Assembly (NCBI GenBank): GCA_016282015.1
Contig: JAEEJS010000020.1
Location: forward strand, 1 to 64,000
DNA length: 64,000 bases
Reading direction: 5' to 3'
Source of the DNA: Bacteroidales bacterium
Lineage (GTDB): Bacteria > Bacteroidota > Bacteroidia > Bacteroidales > F082
The translations under genes and the position numbers were made by a program. This document shows positions 8,429 to 16,860 of the stretch, piece by piece. The stretch's first letter is position 1, and every line of letters starts with the position of its first letter. The notes under the pieces are model-generated. The model saw only the letters and a list, made by a program, of their open reading frames with translations, was not told where the DNA came from and ran no database searches.

Positions 8429-9894
8429 ATGGTTGTAGCTTTTTTGTTTTTCTTGGTAAAGAACTTTTTCCACGACTCAGCGTCGAGCAAAGCGGCGTCG
8501 GTGGTGGCTTTGAAGGTGAGGAAGATGCCGATGGGGAAGAGGACTATGGATGATATCCATGCTCCAAGGAACACCGACATATCACCGTTGACGGCCACAC
8601 GTTCGCCTATGATGGTAATGACGTAGTAAATGACGAAGAACACCACGCTCACAACCACCGGCATGCCAAGTCCGCCCTTGCGGATAATGGCTCCCAGAGG
8701 TGCGCCTATGAAGAAGAACAGTATGCAAGCCACACTCAGTGTGAATTTCTGGTTGAGCACCTGCTCGTGCTTTCGTATGTTGATGCGCTGACGCTTGGTG
8801 TCGTTGTGCGTCATTATCATGTTTTCCTTCATGTTGGTGGCGTTGGACAATGCCAGGCTCGCCACAGACTGACGTTCCTTTTCCGGAAGGTTGTCAAGCA
8901 AAGGCCAATTGAATACGCTTATGGTGTCGGTTTCCAATGCGTCGCCCTTACGCTTGGCAAGACGTTTGTCGGCATGCTCGTATGTTTCCTTGTCCATCTT
9001 GAGGTATTGGAAACGGTTGACCATGTTTTTGTTGTTATTGGCCACGCGCTCGTCGTAAAGCAGGCTCAGAGAGTCTATGGCTACGTTCAATTGCTTGATG
9101 TTAAGCATGGTCTGATGAGTCTTGAAAGCCTCCTCGCTCATGTGTTTCATGTCGAATTCCGACATGTCGAAGGTTACCAGCTGCCGCTTGAAAGCCATTT
9201 TCTGGAACGGACGGTTATTGCGGTACTCCTTGTCGTCTATCATCTCGGAGTAGTTATAGCCATCGTAGAGGGTGAATACCATCTCGCGCTGGCTGGGTGT
9301 CATTGCCATGTATCCCGAGTCGGCCACAGTCACGTTGACATTGCCCTTGTCGTCGGTGTGGTCGTATATCATGATGTCGTACATCCAGTTGCTGTCCTTG
9401 CTTTTCTTGGCCACCTTGATGACATATTTGTCTATGCCGCGGTAAAACACGCCTTCAGGAATCTCAAGCGTCATTTTTTTATGACTCACGTCGTAAAGTG
9501 TCGACTGCATCCTCAGGTTGGCCACTGGCATAACGTTGTTGGAAAAGAAAAAGCCCAGTATGCTCATCGTCAATGAGAAATACAGCAGCGGACGCATCAC
9601 TTTCCAAGTGGAGATGCCGCTGGCTTTCATGGCGACCAACTCGTAATATTCTCCCAAGTTGCCGAAGCACATCAGTGAGGAAAGCAGAATTGCCAAAGGG
9701 AGCGCCATGGGGACAAAGGTGACCGAGGTGTAGAACAACAGCTTGAACATCACCGAAAACTCGACGCCTTTGCCGATAAACTCATCGACCCATGTCCATA
9801 GAAACTGCATCAAAAGTATGAAAATGGCAACGAAAAATGTGAAAACAAACGTGCCAATATACTGCCGGATGATATATAAGTTCAGTTTCTTCAA
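8425..9894 (-). CDS. LptF/LptG-family permease (YjgP/YjgQ)
   Basis: 489 residues starting at a TTG (9894). No in-frame ATG exists upstream, and the N-terminus MKKLNLYIIRQYIGTFVFTF is typical of the family. Three membrane helices lie in residues 10-110 with the conserved 'ELVAMKASGIS' cytoplasmic loop. A large periplasmic beta-jellyroll-like region covers about 130-370, and three further helices follow ('LGAIIRKGGLGMPVVVSVVF'). Members form the membrane part of the LPS exporter LptB2FG. In Bacteroidetes these genes are often single and not beside lptB; which paralogue this is cannot be decided. It heads the overlapping run into the two glycosyltransferases. Confidence 0.88.
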   Translation of the reverse strand: MKKLNLYIIRQYIGTFVFTFFVAIFILLMQFLWTWVDEFIGKGVEFSVMFKLLFYTSVTFVPMALPLAILLSSLMCFGNLGEYYELVAMKASGISTWKVMRPLLYFSLTMSILGFFFSNNVMPVANLRMQSTLYDVSHKKMTLEIPEGVFYRGIDKYVIKVAKKSKDSNWMYDIMIYDHTDDKGNVNVTVADSGYMAMTPSQREMVFTLYDGYNYSEMIDDKEYRNNRPFQKMAFKRQLVTFDMSEFDMKHMSEEAFKTHQTMLNIKQLNVAIDSLSLLYDERVANNNKNMVNRFQYLKMDKETYEHADKRLAKRKGDALETDTISVFNWPLLDNLPEKERQSVASLALSNATNMKENMIMTHNDTKRQRINIRKHEQVLNQKFTLSVACILFFFIGAPLGAIIRKGGLGMPVVVSVVFFVIYYVITIIGERVAVNGDMSVFLGAWISSIVLFPIGIFLTFKATTDAALLDAESWKKFFTKKNKKATTI

Positions 9895-9913
9895 GACTAA
9901 GAATTATAATCTG

Positions 9914-9921
9914 CAAAAATA
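9914..9921 (-). promoter_or_regulatory. -7 promoter motif for the LptF/LptG-like operon
   Basis: Minus-strand TATTTTTG matches TAnnTTTG. It lies about 20 bases before the TTG start at 9894 in a short divergent intergenic region. Confidence 0.5.
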
Positions 9922-9954
9922 ACGATTTATTTTCAATTTTAATATAAAAATAAG

Positions 9955-9962
9955 TATTTTTG
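9955..9962 (+). promoter_or_regulatory. -7 promoter motif for the PAS-like gene
   Basis: TATTTTTG on the plus strand lies 23 bases upstream of the ATG at 9986, divergent from the motif at 9914. Confidence 0.5.
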
Positions 9963-9985
9963 CGGAAAATTTAAAAAATAGAATT

Positions 9986-10309
9986 ATGGATTTCGATTTC
10001 TTCAAAGAAATAAATGTCGCCGTGACTGTTAGTGACAAAGAGGGAAATGTTGTGTATCAGAACAATAGCTCTGTTGATGTCAATGGCGACGTGCGCGGCA
10101 ATAATATGATGGGCTGTCACAACGAGCGCTCGCAGCAGATTATCCGTCATATGCTTGCAAACGCTGCCACCAACGTTTACACGATCTCAAAAAAAGGCAA
10201 GAAAAAACTCATTTACCAGACACCTTGGTACGAGGACGGCGAAGTGAAAGGTCTTGTTGAGCTCTCAATCATTTTGCCTGAGGAAATGCCGCATTATGAT
10301 AGAGGCTAG
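9986..10309 (+). CDS. Small single-domain PAS-like protein
   Basis: 107 residues with no signal peptide or membrane segment. The layout is PAS-like: 'VAVTVSDKEGNVVYQNNSS' for the first strands, 'MMGCHNERSQQIIRHML' for the helix that in DUF438/PAS-type sensors holds a CH motif, then 'KLIYQTPWYEDGEVKGLVEL' for the final sheet. There is no output domain, so it would act as a stand-alone sensor or adaptor. The Cys-His pair at about 44-45 could bind heme or a metal, but that is inference. The downstream gene is separated by a 9-base tandem repeat, so the two may be unrelated. Confidence 0.65.
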   Translation: MDFDFFKEINVAVTVSDKEGNVVYQNNSSVDVNGDVRGNNMMGCHNERSQQIIRHMLANAATNVYTISKKGKKKLIYQTPWYEDGEVKGLVELSIILPEEMPHYDRG

Positions 10310-10351
10310 CTATTAGCTATTAGCCATTAGCCATTAGCCATTAGCTATTAG
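10307..10351 (+). repeat. Tandem 9-base repeat (CYATTAGCY type)
   Basis: Five near-identical copies of a 9-base unit alternating 'CTATTAG' and 'CCATTAG' joined by one or two bases. The array begins in the stop codon of the PAS-like gene. The same unit occurs at 60946-61022. Confidence 0.8.
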
Positions 10352-10366
10352 AAAATTGTTAATATC

Positions 10367-11557
10367 ATGAAAAAGTTATCATTATTATTACTCTTAGTAA
10401 TTTCTTGTTGCGTCGGTCGAGCCAACGATGGGGCTTTTTATTCAAATGGCAATCATCTGATTCCGATCAACGATTCTGTTATCAGAGTTCAAAAGGAAAT
10501 CCTGACAATTACACGTGTCGACGACACCTCTAGCGGCTGGGGCAGCTGCATCCAAGTGAACGTGTATTACGAGTTCTTCAATCCTGGACCAGCCAAGGAT
10601 CTGATTGTCGGCTTCGAGGCGACAGGCCCCGATGGACACGTCTCCACGGATCTGGACAACTCATACGCTGGACATCCTTATATATATGATTTTCAGGTGG
10701 TTATGAATGGCGAGACCATCCCTTACCAACTGGCTCACGTGCCTTACAAATACAAGGGCGACTGGCAGTTTGATTATAATACAAGCAAAGAGGATTATTA
10801 CAAGGACGGACAGGTTCAGGATGTGTCAATGTCGCAGTATAATGCCATGATTGACAGCATTTTTGAAGGCGATGACGCGGAAGGCTATTCTGACTTTTAT
10901 GGCTGGCTGTTCTACTATGTCTATCATTTCAACGCACATTTCAAGGAGGGACTGAACATTGTCCAGCATACCTACAGCTTCAAAGGCAGTGACTTGGTGA
11001 TGATGGATTATGTCTTCGACTATGTGCTTACTGCCGCAAACCGCTGGGCAAACAACGGCATCGATGACTTTACGCTCATCGTCGATCTGGGCGAGATGAC
11101 GACGTTCTTCTGTGGCATTGAAGGCGTCGGTGCCGATGAGTGGACATTTAGCGGAAAAGGAAAGAAAACTGACAACGGATGGCATATCCAGAGCGGCAAT
11201 CTGGTCTTGCATAAAACCAATTTCCATCCTGAAGGCGAGCTGAAAGTGATCAAAGCTGGCAATGATTATATGTTTCTTGACGAAAAAGGCGATGTCTTGC
11301 AGTCACTGACCGAGCGCTACGTTAGTCTTGATGCTGATTATGCCAATTATATCGGTCAACTTGATTTAACAAAAGAAGAGAAAAGCATCTTGAAAAACGT
11401 TCCATTTGCTTATCGAGGCTATGTTTTCAAGAAGGAATACCTTCAAAAATATTTCGAGGCGACAGACTGGTATGTGCCGAATCCTAACTACAAACCCGAC
11501 ATGAATCTGATGTCTGAAGTCGAGAGGGAATGGATAAACTATTGGTCAAAGAAATAA
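10367..11557 (+). CDS. Secreted protein, DUF4424-like region plus C-terminal YARHG-like domain
   Basis: 396 residues. The signal peptide ends near 'SCCVGRAND'; the SCC may be a lipobox, but the next residues look like a normal cleavage site. Residues 20-290 are beta-rich and share 'GxFYSxGNxLIPINDxxIxVQKEILTI', 'VYYEFFNPG', 'YHFNAHFK.G.NI.QHTY' and 'LTAANRWANNGIDDFTLI' with the next gene. Residues about 335-395 ('FAYRGYVFKKEYLQKYFEAT', then DWY.PN) match the YARHG domain, with RG in place of RHG. The function of either domain is unknown; export to the envelope is predicted. It forms a two-gene unit with the paralogue 5 bases downstream. Confidence 0.75.
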   Translation: MKKLSLLLLLVISCCVGRANDGAFYSNGNHLIPINDSVIRVQKEILTITRVDDTSSGWGSCIQVNVYYEFFNPGPAKDLIVGFEATGPDGHVSTDLDNSYAGHPYIYDFQVVMNGETIPYQLAHVPYKYKGDWQFDYNTSKEDYYKDGQVQDVSMSQYNAMIDSIFEGDDAEGYSDFYGWLFYYVYHFNAHFKEGLNIVQHTYSFKGSDLVMMDYVFDYVLTAANRWANNGIDDFTLIVDLGEMTTFFCGIEGVGADEWTFSGKGKKTDNGWHIQSGNLVLHKTNFHPEGELKVIKAGNDYMFLDEKGDVLQSLTERYVSLDADYANYIGQLDLTKEEKSILKNVPFAYRGYVFKKEYLQKYFEATDWYVPNPNYKPDMNLMSEVEREWINYWSKK

Positions 11558-11562
11558 CAGTC

Positions 11563-12405
11563 ATGAAAAGATTATTTGCAGCGTTTTTCGCACTGATGTA
11601 CTTGTGGTCTTACGCAAACGACGGCGAGTTTTATTCCGAAGGCAACCAGCTCATCCCGATTAACGATACGACAATCAGCGTGCAGAAGGAAATCCTGACA
11701 ATCGACCGCATACCGGGTAAAGAATATTGGGATACGAAATATGCCGTGACTGTTTATTACGAGTTTTTCAACCCGGGGGATGAGAAAGATGTCATCGTCG
11801 GCTTTGAGTCGATTTCCGCAGAGGGATACATCCGCAATTTCAAGGTCGTGATGAACGGCGACAGCCTTCAGCATGAGGTGAAATGCCTGCAGTTTCCGCG
11901 CGACGATGATGGTCAATTCAAGTTATATACTCCAAGGACTGGCTATTATAAGGATGGACAGTTCGTTGAAGATGTTTGGGGACCAGATGATAATGAGGAA
12001 TTCTATTTTTACGAAAACTTGTGCTTCAACGTTTATCACTTCAACGCGCATTTTAAAAAGGGTGTGAACATCATCCAGCACACTTACATCTTTGACGGTG
12101 CGGCCGACAATATGAGCCAATACGTTTTCCAATATGTCTTGACCGCTGCGAACCGCTGGGCAAACAACGGAATCGACGACTTTACCCTGATTCTTAATAT
12201 GGGTGATGACCAGACGTTATATATCGAGAAATCTTTCTTTGATAGTGCCAGCGAGTGGACCTTCGACGGCACGGCGGAAGCTGACAATGAGAAAAGCTCA
12301 TGGCAGGAGTTTCATGTAAATAAAGGCAGTTTGGTGTTTCATAAACGTAAGTTCCATCCCGATGGCGAACTGTTCTTGTACTCGCCGATGAAACAAGATG
12401 ATTAA
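11563..12405 (+). CDS. Secreted paralogue of the preceding gene, lacking the YARHG-like tail
   Basis: 280 residues from the ATG at 11563 (signal peptide MKRLFAAFFALMYLWSYA). The upstream in-frame start at 11530 lies inside the previous gene and is rejected. The beta-rich region is collinear with the previous protein, including the 'LTAANRWANNGIDDFTLI' block and the final 'LVFHK..FHPDGEL'. The sequence stops just after that point, where the neighbour continues into about 100 more residues. This is a tandem duplication followed by loss or gain of the C-terminal domain. A hairpin terminator follows 5 bases downstream. Confidence 0.75.
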   Translation: MKRLFAAFFALMYLWSYANDGEFYSEGNQLIPINDTTISVQKEILTIDRIPGKEYWDTKYAVTVYYEFFNPGDEKDVIVGFESISAEGYIRNFKVVMNGDSLQHEVKCLQFPRDDDGQFKLYTPRTGYYKDGQFVEDVWGPDDNEEFYFYENLCFNVYHFNAHFKKGVNIIQHTYIFDGAADNMSQYVFQYVLTAANRWANNGIDDFTLILNMGDDQTLYIEKSFFDSASEWTFDGTAEADNEKSSWQEFHVNKGSLVFHKRKFHPDGELFLYSPMKQDD

Positions 12406-12410
12406 AAAAT

Positions 12411-12446
12411 GTAGAGACGCCACATCGTGACGTCTCTACGTGTTTT
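12411..12446 (+). terminator. Hairpin terminator of the GTAGAGACG family
   Basis: GTAGAGACG (12411-12419) pairs with CGTCTCTAC (12431-12439), with an inner CAC/GTG extension, followed by GTTTTT. It can end the plus-strand unit. The same stem sequence recurs at 30999 and 55937. Confidence 0.75.
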
Positions 12447-12461
12447 TATGATAATCGAAAA

Positions 12462-13661
12462 TTATTTGACGAGGTCAAAAGTATCCTTAGCGATCATATA
12501 TTCCTCATCTGTAGGATATACAACCACTTTCACCTTTGAGTCAGGTGTTGAGATGACGGCTGCGTCGCCCATGATGGTCTCGTTCAATTTCTTGTCGATC
12601 TTGATGCCGAAGAACTCCATGTTCTCGAGGATAGCCTCACGCATGAACCAGGCGTTCTCGCCGATGCCACCTGTCATCACGAGCACGTCCATGCCGTTCA
12701 TGATGGCTGCGTAGGCGCCTATGTATTTCTTAACGCGGTGTGCGAACATGTTGAATGCGTAGGTGCAGCGTTCGTCGCCGGCGTCACGGCCTGCGCGTAC
12801 GTCACGCATATCCTGTGAGTTGCCGGTGATGCCGATAAGACCTGACTTCTTGTTTACCAAAGTGTTCATCTCCTTGGTGGTATAGCCTTCCTTGTCCATG
12901 ATGTACATGAAAGCGCCGAGGTCGAGGTCGCCGGTGCGGCTGCCCATCACCAGACCTTCAACAGGGGTGAAGCCCATTGATGTCTCCACTGACTTACCGT
13001 TTTCGACTGCTGCGATAGATGCTCCGCTGCCGAGGTGGCAGGTGACGATCTTTGTGTTTTTCCAGTCTCTTCCGACGTATTCAGCGGCTTTCTCAGCTAC
13101 GTATTTATGGCTGGTGCCGTGGAATCCGTAGCGACGTACACGATATTTGTCGTAGTATTCGTAAGGGATTGCATACAGATATGCCTCTGGTGGCATGGTG
13201 GCGTGGAACGAGGTGTCGAACACTGCTGCCATCGGGATGCCCGGAAGCACTGCCTGCATAGCGGCTATGCCCTGCAGAGCGCCTGGGTTGTGCAATGGAG
13301 CGAGGTCGCAGAGGTCCTTGATCATGTTGATGACGTTGTCGTCTATGCGGACACTGTGGGTGAACTTCTCTCCGCCATGAGCCACGCGGTGACCCACTGC
13401 CTTGATTTCCTTAAGGTCGCTGATGACGCCGTATTCTTTATTGGTAAGTGCCTGAAGCACAATCTTGATGCCTTCTGTGTGGTTCGGAATAGGAAGCTGC
13501 TCATAGTGCTTCTGACCGTTCCATTTGTGGGTGAATTCGCCCATCTCGAGGCCGATACGCTCCAACAAACCCTTGGCTAATACCGAGTGGTTCTTTTCGT
13601 CCATTTCAATCAACTGATATTTGATTGATGACGAACCGCAGTTTAAAACTAATATCTTCAT
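12462..13661 (-). CDS. ackA: Acetate kinase
   Basis: 399 residues, full length. The N-terminal 'VLNCGSSSIKYQLIEM' and the 'FDTSFHATMP', 'RYGFHGTSHKYV' and 'HLGSGASIAAV' motifs are those of the acetokinase family (ASKHA fold). The enzyme converts acetyl phosphate and ADP to acetate and ATP in the cytoplasm. It lies downstream of pta on the same strand but is separated from it by a 138-base repeat element, so pta-ackA cotranscription would have to read through that element. Confidence 0.97.
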   Translation of the reverse strand: MKILVLNCGSSSIKYQLIEMDEKNHSVLAKGLLERIGLEMGEFTHKWNGQKHYEQLPIPNHTEGIKIVLQALTNKEYGVISDLKEIKAVGHRVAHGGEKFTHSVRIDDNVINMIKDLCDLAPLHNPGALQGIAAMQAVLPGIPMAAVFDTSFHATMPPEAYLYAIPYEYYDKYRVRRYGFHGTSHKYVAEKAAEYVGRDWKNTKIVTCHLGSGASIAAVENGKSVETSMGFTPVEGLVMGSRTGDLDLGAFMYIMDKEGYTTKEMNTLVNKKSGLIGITGNSQDMRDVRAGRDAGDERCTYAFNMFAHRVKKYIGAYAAIMNGMDVLVMTGGIGENAWFMREAILENMEFFGIKIDKKLNETIMGDAAVISTPDSKVKVVVYPTDEEYMIAKDTFDLVK

Positions 13662-13691
13662 AATTTAAGAATTTTAATCGTTTATCAAAGC

Positions 13692-13829
13692 CGTCATTTC
13701 GACTGGAGCGGAGCGGAATGGAGACCTGAGCTTGCGAAAGCATTCACCTAGGTGAATAAATCTCCTGAATTATGATTTTATTTTTTATCGGAGATTTCTC
13801 GACTACACTTCGTTTCGCTCGAAATGACG
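13692..13829. repeat. 138-base interspersed repeat with terminal inverted repeats, between pta and ackA
   Basis: The ends are CGTCATTTCGA (13692-13702) and TCGAAATGACG (13819-13829), a perfect 11-base inverted repeat. Inside are a 16-base perfect palindrome ATTCACCTAGGTGAAT (13742-13757) and a second inverted pair AAATCTCC (13758-13765) / GGAGATTT (13790-13797). Sequences with these CGTCATTTCGA ends and GAGATTTCTCGACT interiors are common non-coding repeats in Bacteroidetes genomes. It carries no ORF. It is MITE-like in form; mobility is not shown. Confidence 0.75.
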
Positions 13830-13837
13830 ATTGGATG

Positions 13838-14848
13838 TTACTTCTTCTGTGCGATTGCCTGGTTGCAAGTGATAGCGACGAGTTTGTAGACATCGTCTAT
13901 TGAGCAGCCGCGGCTGAGGTCGTTGCAAGGTTTTGCCAAGCCTTGGAGCACCGGCCCCACTGCTTCGGCGCCTGCCAGACGCTGCACGAGTTTGTAAGCG
14001 ATGTTACCGACTTCGAGGCATGGGAATACCAGGGTGTTGGCTTTGCCGGCCACCGGGCTGCCCGGAGCCTTGCTTGAACCGACTGATGGCACGATGGCGG
14101 CATCAGCCTGAAGTTCACCGTCGAGGAGGAGGTCAGGACGACGCTCTTTGGCAATGCGTGTAGCCTCTATGACTTTGTCGACAACTTCGTGTTTGGCTGA
14201 ACCCTTGGTCGAGAAGCTCAAAATGGCTGTGACAGGGTCGATCTTGGCGATAGCCTTTGCTGTGTCTGCTGTGCAGATGGCGATTTCTGCCAGCTGCTCG
14301 GCTGTCGGCATAGGTGTCACTGCGCAGTCGGCGAACACCATGCGGCCGTTGGTGCCGTAAGGGCAACCTTCAGGTAAGAACATTGTGAAAGCTCCTGAAA
14401 CACATGTCACGCCCGGAACAGTCTTGATGATCTGCAGGGCAGGACGGAGCATGTCGCCTGTGGTTGAGCGAGCGCCGCTGACCAAACCGTCGGCTTCGCC
14501 TGCCTTAACCATTAAAATGCCGAGGTACATGAAGTTGCCTGCGAGGTCGTAAGCCTGCTCAGGTGTCATGCCTTTGCTCTTGCGGAGTTCGAAGAGGAGG
14601 TCGGCGTATTTCTGACGGTCAGGGTTGGTCTGAGGGTCAATGATGCGGGCCTTGTCGATGTTCTTGAGGCCGAATTCCTTGACCATGTCGGCTATCTTTT
14701 GAGCCGGTCCAATCAGTATGACATCGGCTATGCCGTCGGCCACCAAACGGTCGGCAGCTTTCAATGTTCTAGGTTCGTCTCCTTCGGGGAGCACAATGCG
14801 CTGCTTGTTGGCTTGCGCGTTCTGGATAATTTCTTCAATGAGTCCCAT
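13838..14848 (-). CDS. pta: Phosphate acetyltransferase
   Basis: 336 residues, the short (type I) Pta without the N-terminal DRTGG part. The family motifs 'VLPEGDEPRTLKAAD', 'DGLVSGARSTTGDMLRPALQ', 'FADCAVTPMPTAEQLAEIA' and 'GSPVAGKANTLVFPCLEVGN' are present. It makes acetyl phosphate from acetyl-CoA and, with AckA downstream, yields ATP by substrate-level phosphorylation. It is preceded by a good promoter (TTTG, 20-base spacer, TATTTTTG on the minus strand). Confidence 0.96.
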   Translation of the reverse strand: MGLIEEIIQNAQANKQRIVLPEGDEPRTLKAADRLVADGIADVILIGPAQKIADMVKEFGLKNIDKARIIDPQTNPDRQKYADLLFELRKSKGMTPEQAYDLAGNFMYLGILMVKAGEADGLVSGARSTTGDMLRPALQIIKTVPGVTCVSGAFTMFLPEGCPYGTNGRMVFADCAVTPMPTAEQLAEIAICTADTAKAIAKIDPVTAILSFSTKGSAKHEVVDKVIEATRIAKERRPDLLLDGELQADAAIVPSVGSSKAPGSPVAGKANTLVFPCLEVGNIAYKLVQRLAGAEAVGPVLQGLAKPCNDLSRGCSIDDVYKLVAITCNQAIAQKK

Positions 14849-14892
14849 TGTATTTGAATTTTACTATTGATAATATTCTAAAAAAGATTTTG

Positions 14893-14900
14893 CAAAAATA
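14893..14900 (-). promoter_or_regulatory. -7 promoter motif for pta
   Basis: Minus-strand TATTTTTG, with a TTTG -33 element at 14921-14924 and a 20-base spacer, close to the Bacteroidetes consensus. Confidence 0.6.
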
Positions 14901-14933
14901 CAAATCTTATCTGAAAGATACAAATTTTTTCGA

Positions 14934-14941
14934 TAATTTTG
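14934..14941 (+). promoter_or_regulatory. -7 promoter motif for the DUF4271-hemD-rnpA-yidD run
   Basis: TAATTTTG on the plus strand lies 25 bases before the ATG at 14967, divergent from the pta promoter. Confidence 0.55.
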
Positions 14942-14966
14942 CGCAAATAAAAGATGATGAATTTAG

Positions 14967-15704
14967 ATGAATGATAGTATTGAATATCAAATAGTTACAG
15001 AAAACATCGCATCTGGCATCGAGCCCCAGCTACGTTTTTTGGACGGAGGCGTACCGGTGTGGAATTTCATCATCCTGCTAGTGGCAATAGTATTGATGCT
15101 GCTCAATAGAAACCTGTTTGCCCAGCGTTTCAGTACAATGTTAAAAATGATGTTCCAGCCCTCCGACGCCATGAAAATGACACGCGAATGGAATCCGGCC
15201 GAGAGTGTCAACGGGATATCGGCTCTGGTGGTATATGTGGGGTTGTTGTCGTTCATATTGCAGAAGACGGTGCTGGCTTATACAAACAACAGCATATTAT
15301 TCGGAGGCATAGGTTTCTACAAGGATGTGTGCATGTTTATAATTACATATTTGATTTTGCAGCATCTTGGCATAACGTTTTTCGGCTGGCTGTTCGGTTT
15401 CAAGGCGGCCGCAGCCCGTCATGAGGCTCTGCATGTGTCGGCCATTGCTGCCATGGACACCATAATGATAGTGATAGCGATGGTGGTGATATTTTATCCT
15501 GCGAAAATAATTTTGGTCATAGCAGTTGCTATAATAATGATTTTGACTTGTATTCGTGTCATAAAGTCGTTTTTTGAGATACAAATTTTAACAAAAATGA
15601 ATTTGTTTCAAAATTTTTTGTATTTTTGCACCCTAGAAATTGTGCCGCTATCGATAGCCGTCACAATGATGATACGATTGATTGTAAGTGGTTGTGTATT
15701 ATGA
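14967..15704 (+). CDS. DUF4271 integral membrane protein
   Basis: 245 residues with about six hydrophobic helices (33-50, 87-105, 118-140, 165-185, 187-205 and one C-terminal) and a cytoplasmic 'FQPSDAMKMTREWNPAES' loop. The composition and the location directly before hemD fit the DUF4271 family of Bacteroidetes. The role is unknown. Its TGA overlaps the hemD ATG as ATGA, so translation of the two is coupled. Confidence 0.8.
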   Translation: MNDSIEYQIVTENIASGIEPQLRFLDGGVPVWNFIILLVAIVLMLLNRNLFAQRFSTMLKMMFQPSDAMKMTREWNPAESVNGISALVVYVGLLSFILQKTVLAYTNNSILFGGIGFYKDVCMFIITYLILQHLGITFFGWLFGFKAAAARHEALHVSAIAAMDTIMIVIAMVVIFYPAKIILVIAVAIIMILTCIRVIKSFFEIQILTKMNLFQNFLYFCTLEIVPLSIAVTMMIRLIVSGCVL

Positions 15705-16465
15705 AGTTTAAGAACATTCTAGTTTCTCAGCCAAAGCCGGCTGAGTTATCCAAGACTCACTATGATGACCTTATCAAAAAGTTCGGTTTGAAGATAGATT
15801 TTGAAAAATTCATCAAACTGGAGGGTGTAGAAGCATCAGAATTGAGACAGGATCATGTGAAGCTCACTGATTATACTGCTGTCATCCTGACTAGCCGCAA
15901 TGCAGTTGACCATTTCTTCCGCATTGCCAAGGAGATGCGTTACTCAGTGCCGGACGATTTGAAATATTTCTGTGTAAACGAGGCCACAGCCTTGTATCTG
16001 CAACATTACATACAGTTCCGCAAGCGTAAGATTTTCTACGGAAACCAGACTTTCGCCGACCTTGTGGAGATTATGAAGAAGCATAAGGAGGAAACCTATT
16101 TCCTGCCTACTTCGAACATAGTCGCCACCGAAGACCATGTCTCTATGATGACAGAGGCAAAGCTCAACTTCAAGCACTCCATGCTGTTCCGCACAGTGCC
16201 GTCAGACTTGAGCGCCATCGACATCACCAAGTACGACATGCTGGTGTTCTTCAGCCCGGCCGGTATAGATTCGTTGAAAATCAACTTCCCTAACTTCGTG
16301 CAAGGTGAGGTGGCTATCGGAGCCTTAGGCGCATCAACCGCCAAGGCCGTTACCGACGCAGGCTTCACGCTGAGTTTCAGCGCCCCCACGAAGACAGCCC
16401 CGTCCATCACCATGGCGATGGAAGAGTTTCTTGATGCTGAGGTTAAAAAAGCAAAAAAGAGATAG
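15701..16465 (+). CDS. hemD: Uroporphyrinogen-III synthase
   Basis: 254 residues from the ATG at 15701, which overlaps the upstream stop as ATGA. The in-frame start at 15626 would lie deep within the previous gene. The two-lobed HemD pattern is seen: 'KNILVSQPKPAE' at the start, 'DYTAVILTSRNAVDHFFRIA' in lobe 1, 'YDMLVFFSPAGIDSL' and 'AIGALGASTAKAV' in lobe 2. HemD closes hydroxymethylbilane to uroporphyrinogen III, the branch point to heme and cobalamin. The family is poorly conserved in sequence; the call rests on these motifs and on context. Confidence 0.87.
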   Translation: MKFKNILVSQPKPAELSKTHYDDLIKKFGLKIDFEKFIKLEGVEASELRQDHVKLTDYTAVILTSRNAVDHFFRIAKEMRYSVPDDLKYFCVNEATALYLQHYIQFRKRKIFYGNQTFADLVEIMKKHKEETYFLPTSNIVATEDHVSMMTEAKLNFKHSMLFRTVPSDLSAIDITKYDMLVFFSPAGIDSLKINFPNFVQGEVAIGALGASTAKAVTDAGFTLSFSAPTKTAPSITMAMEEFLDAEVKKAKKR

Positions 16466-16467
16466 TA

Positions 16468-16860
16468 TTGGAGCTTAGGGCCGACCTACCGAAATCGCAG
16501 CGAATTTACAAACAAACTGCCATTCAGTCTTTATTTGAAGAAGGAAAAGGATTCTCGTTATATCCTTTCAGAGTTGTCGTGCACATGTATGACGCTGAGA
16601 ATCAAGATGAAGCACTGCCTAGAATATTGGTGTCGGTGTCGAAAAAGCGTTTTCATCACGCAGTCAAGCGTAACCGTGTGAAACGCCTGATCCGGGAAGG
16701 CTGGCGCAAAAACAAACAGCAGCTTGTGACACTCTGTCAAGCGCAGAACAAGACCCTCGACGTGGCTTTTGTCTACACTGCCACAGTCATTCTGAAATAT
16801 AATGAAGTGGAAGACAAAATAAAAGAGGTTGTCGGGCGTTTGAAAGAAAAGTTATGTTAA
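16468..16860 (+). CDS. rnpA: Ribonuclease P protein component
   Basis: 130 residues with a TTG start at 16468, 2 bases after the hemD stop. No in-frame ATG precedes the conserved N-terminus ('[20 protein letters not shown]'). The RnpA signature '[20 protein letters not shown]' is complete; it binds RNase P RNA in 5' tRNA processing. The 3' end overlaps yidD by 7 bases, the common rnpA-yidD coupling. Confidence 0.92.
   Translation: MELRADLPKSQRIYKQTAIQSLFEEGKGFSLYPFRVVVHMYDAENQDEALPRILVSVSKKRFHHAVKRNRVKRLIREGWRKNKQQLVTLCQAQNKTLDVAFVYTATVILKYNEVEDKIKEVVGRLKEKLC

Noticed and set aside
6342-9576. Long plus-strand ORFs (6342-7190, 7346-8386, 8767-9576) opposite the glycosyltransferase and permease genes
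   Set aside because: They are exact antisense shadows of well-recognised genes, have no family motifs or ribosome-binding sites, and reflect codon bias on the other strand.
10307-10351. CRISPR array
   Set aside because: The repeat unit is 9 bases with no spacers and no cas genes nearby; it is a simple tandem repeat.
13692-13829. Insertion sequence
   Set aside because: It has terminal inverted repeats but no transposase ORF and only 138 bases, so it is reported as a repeat.
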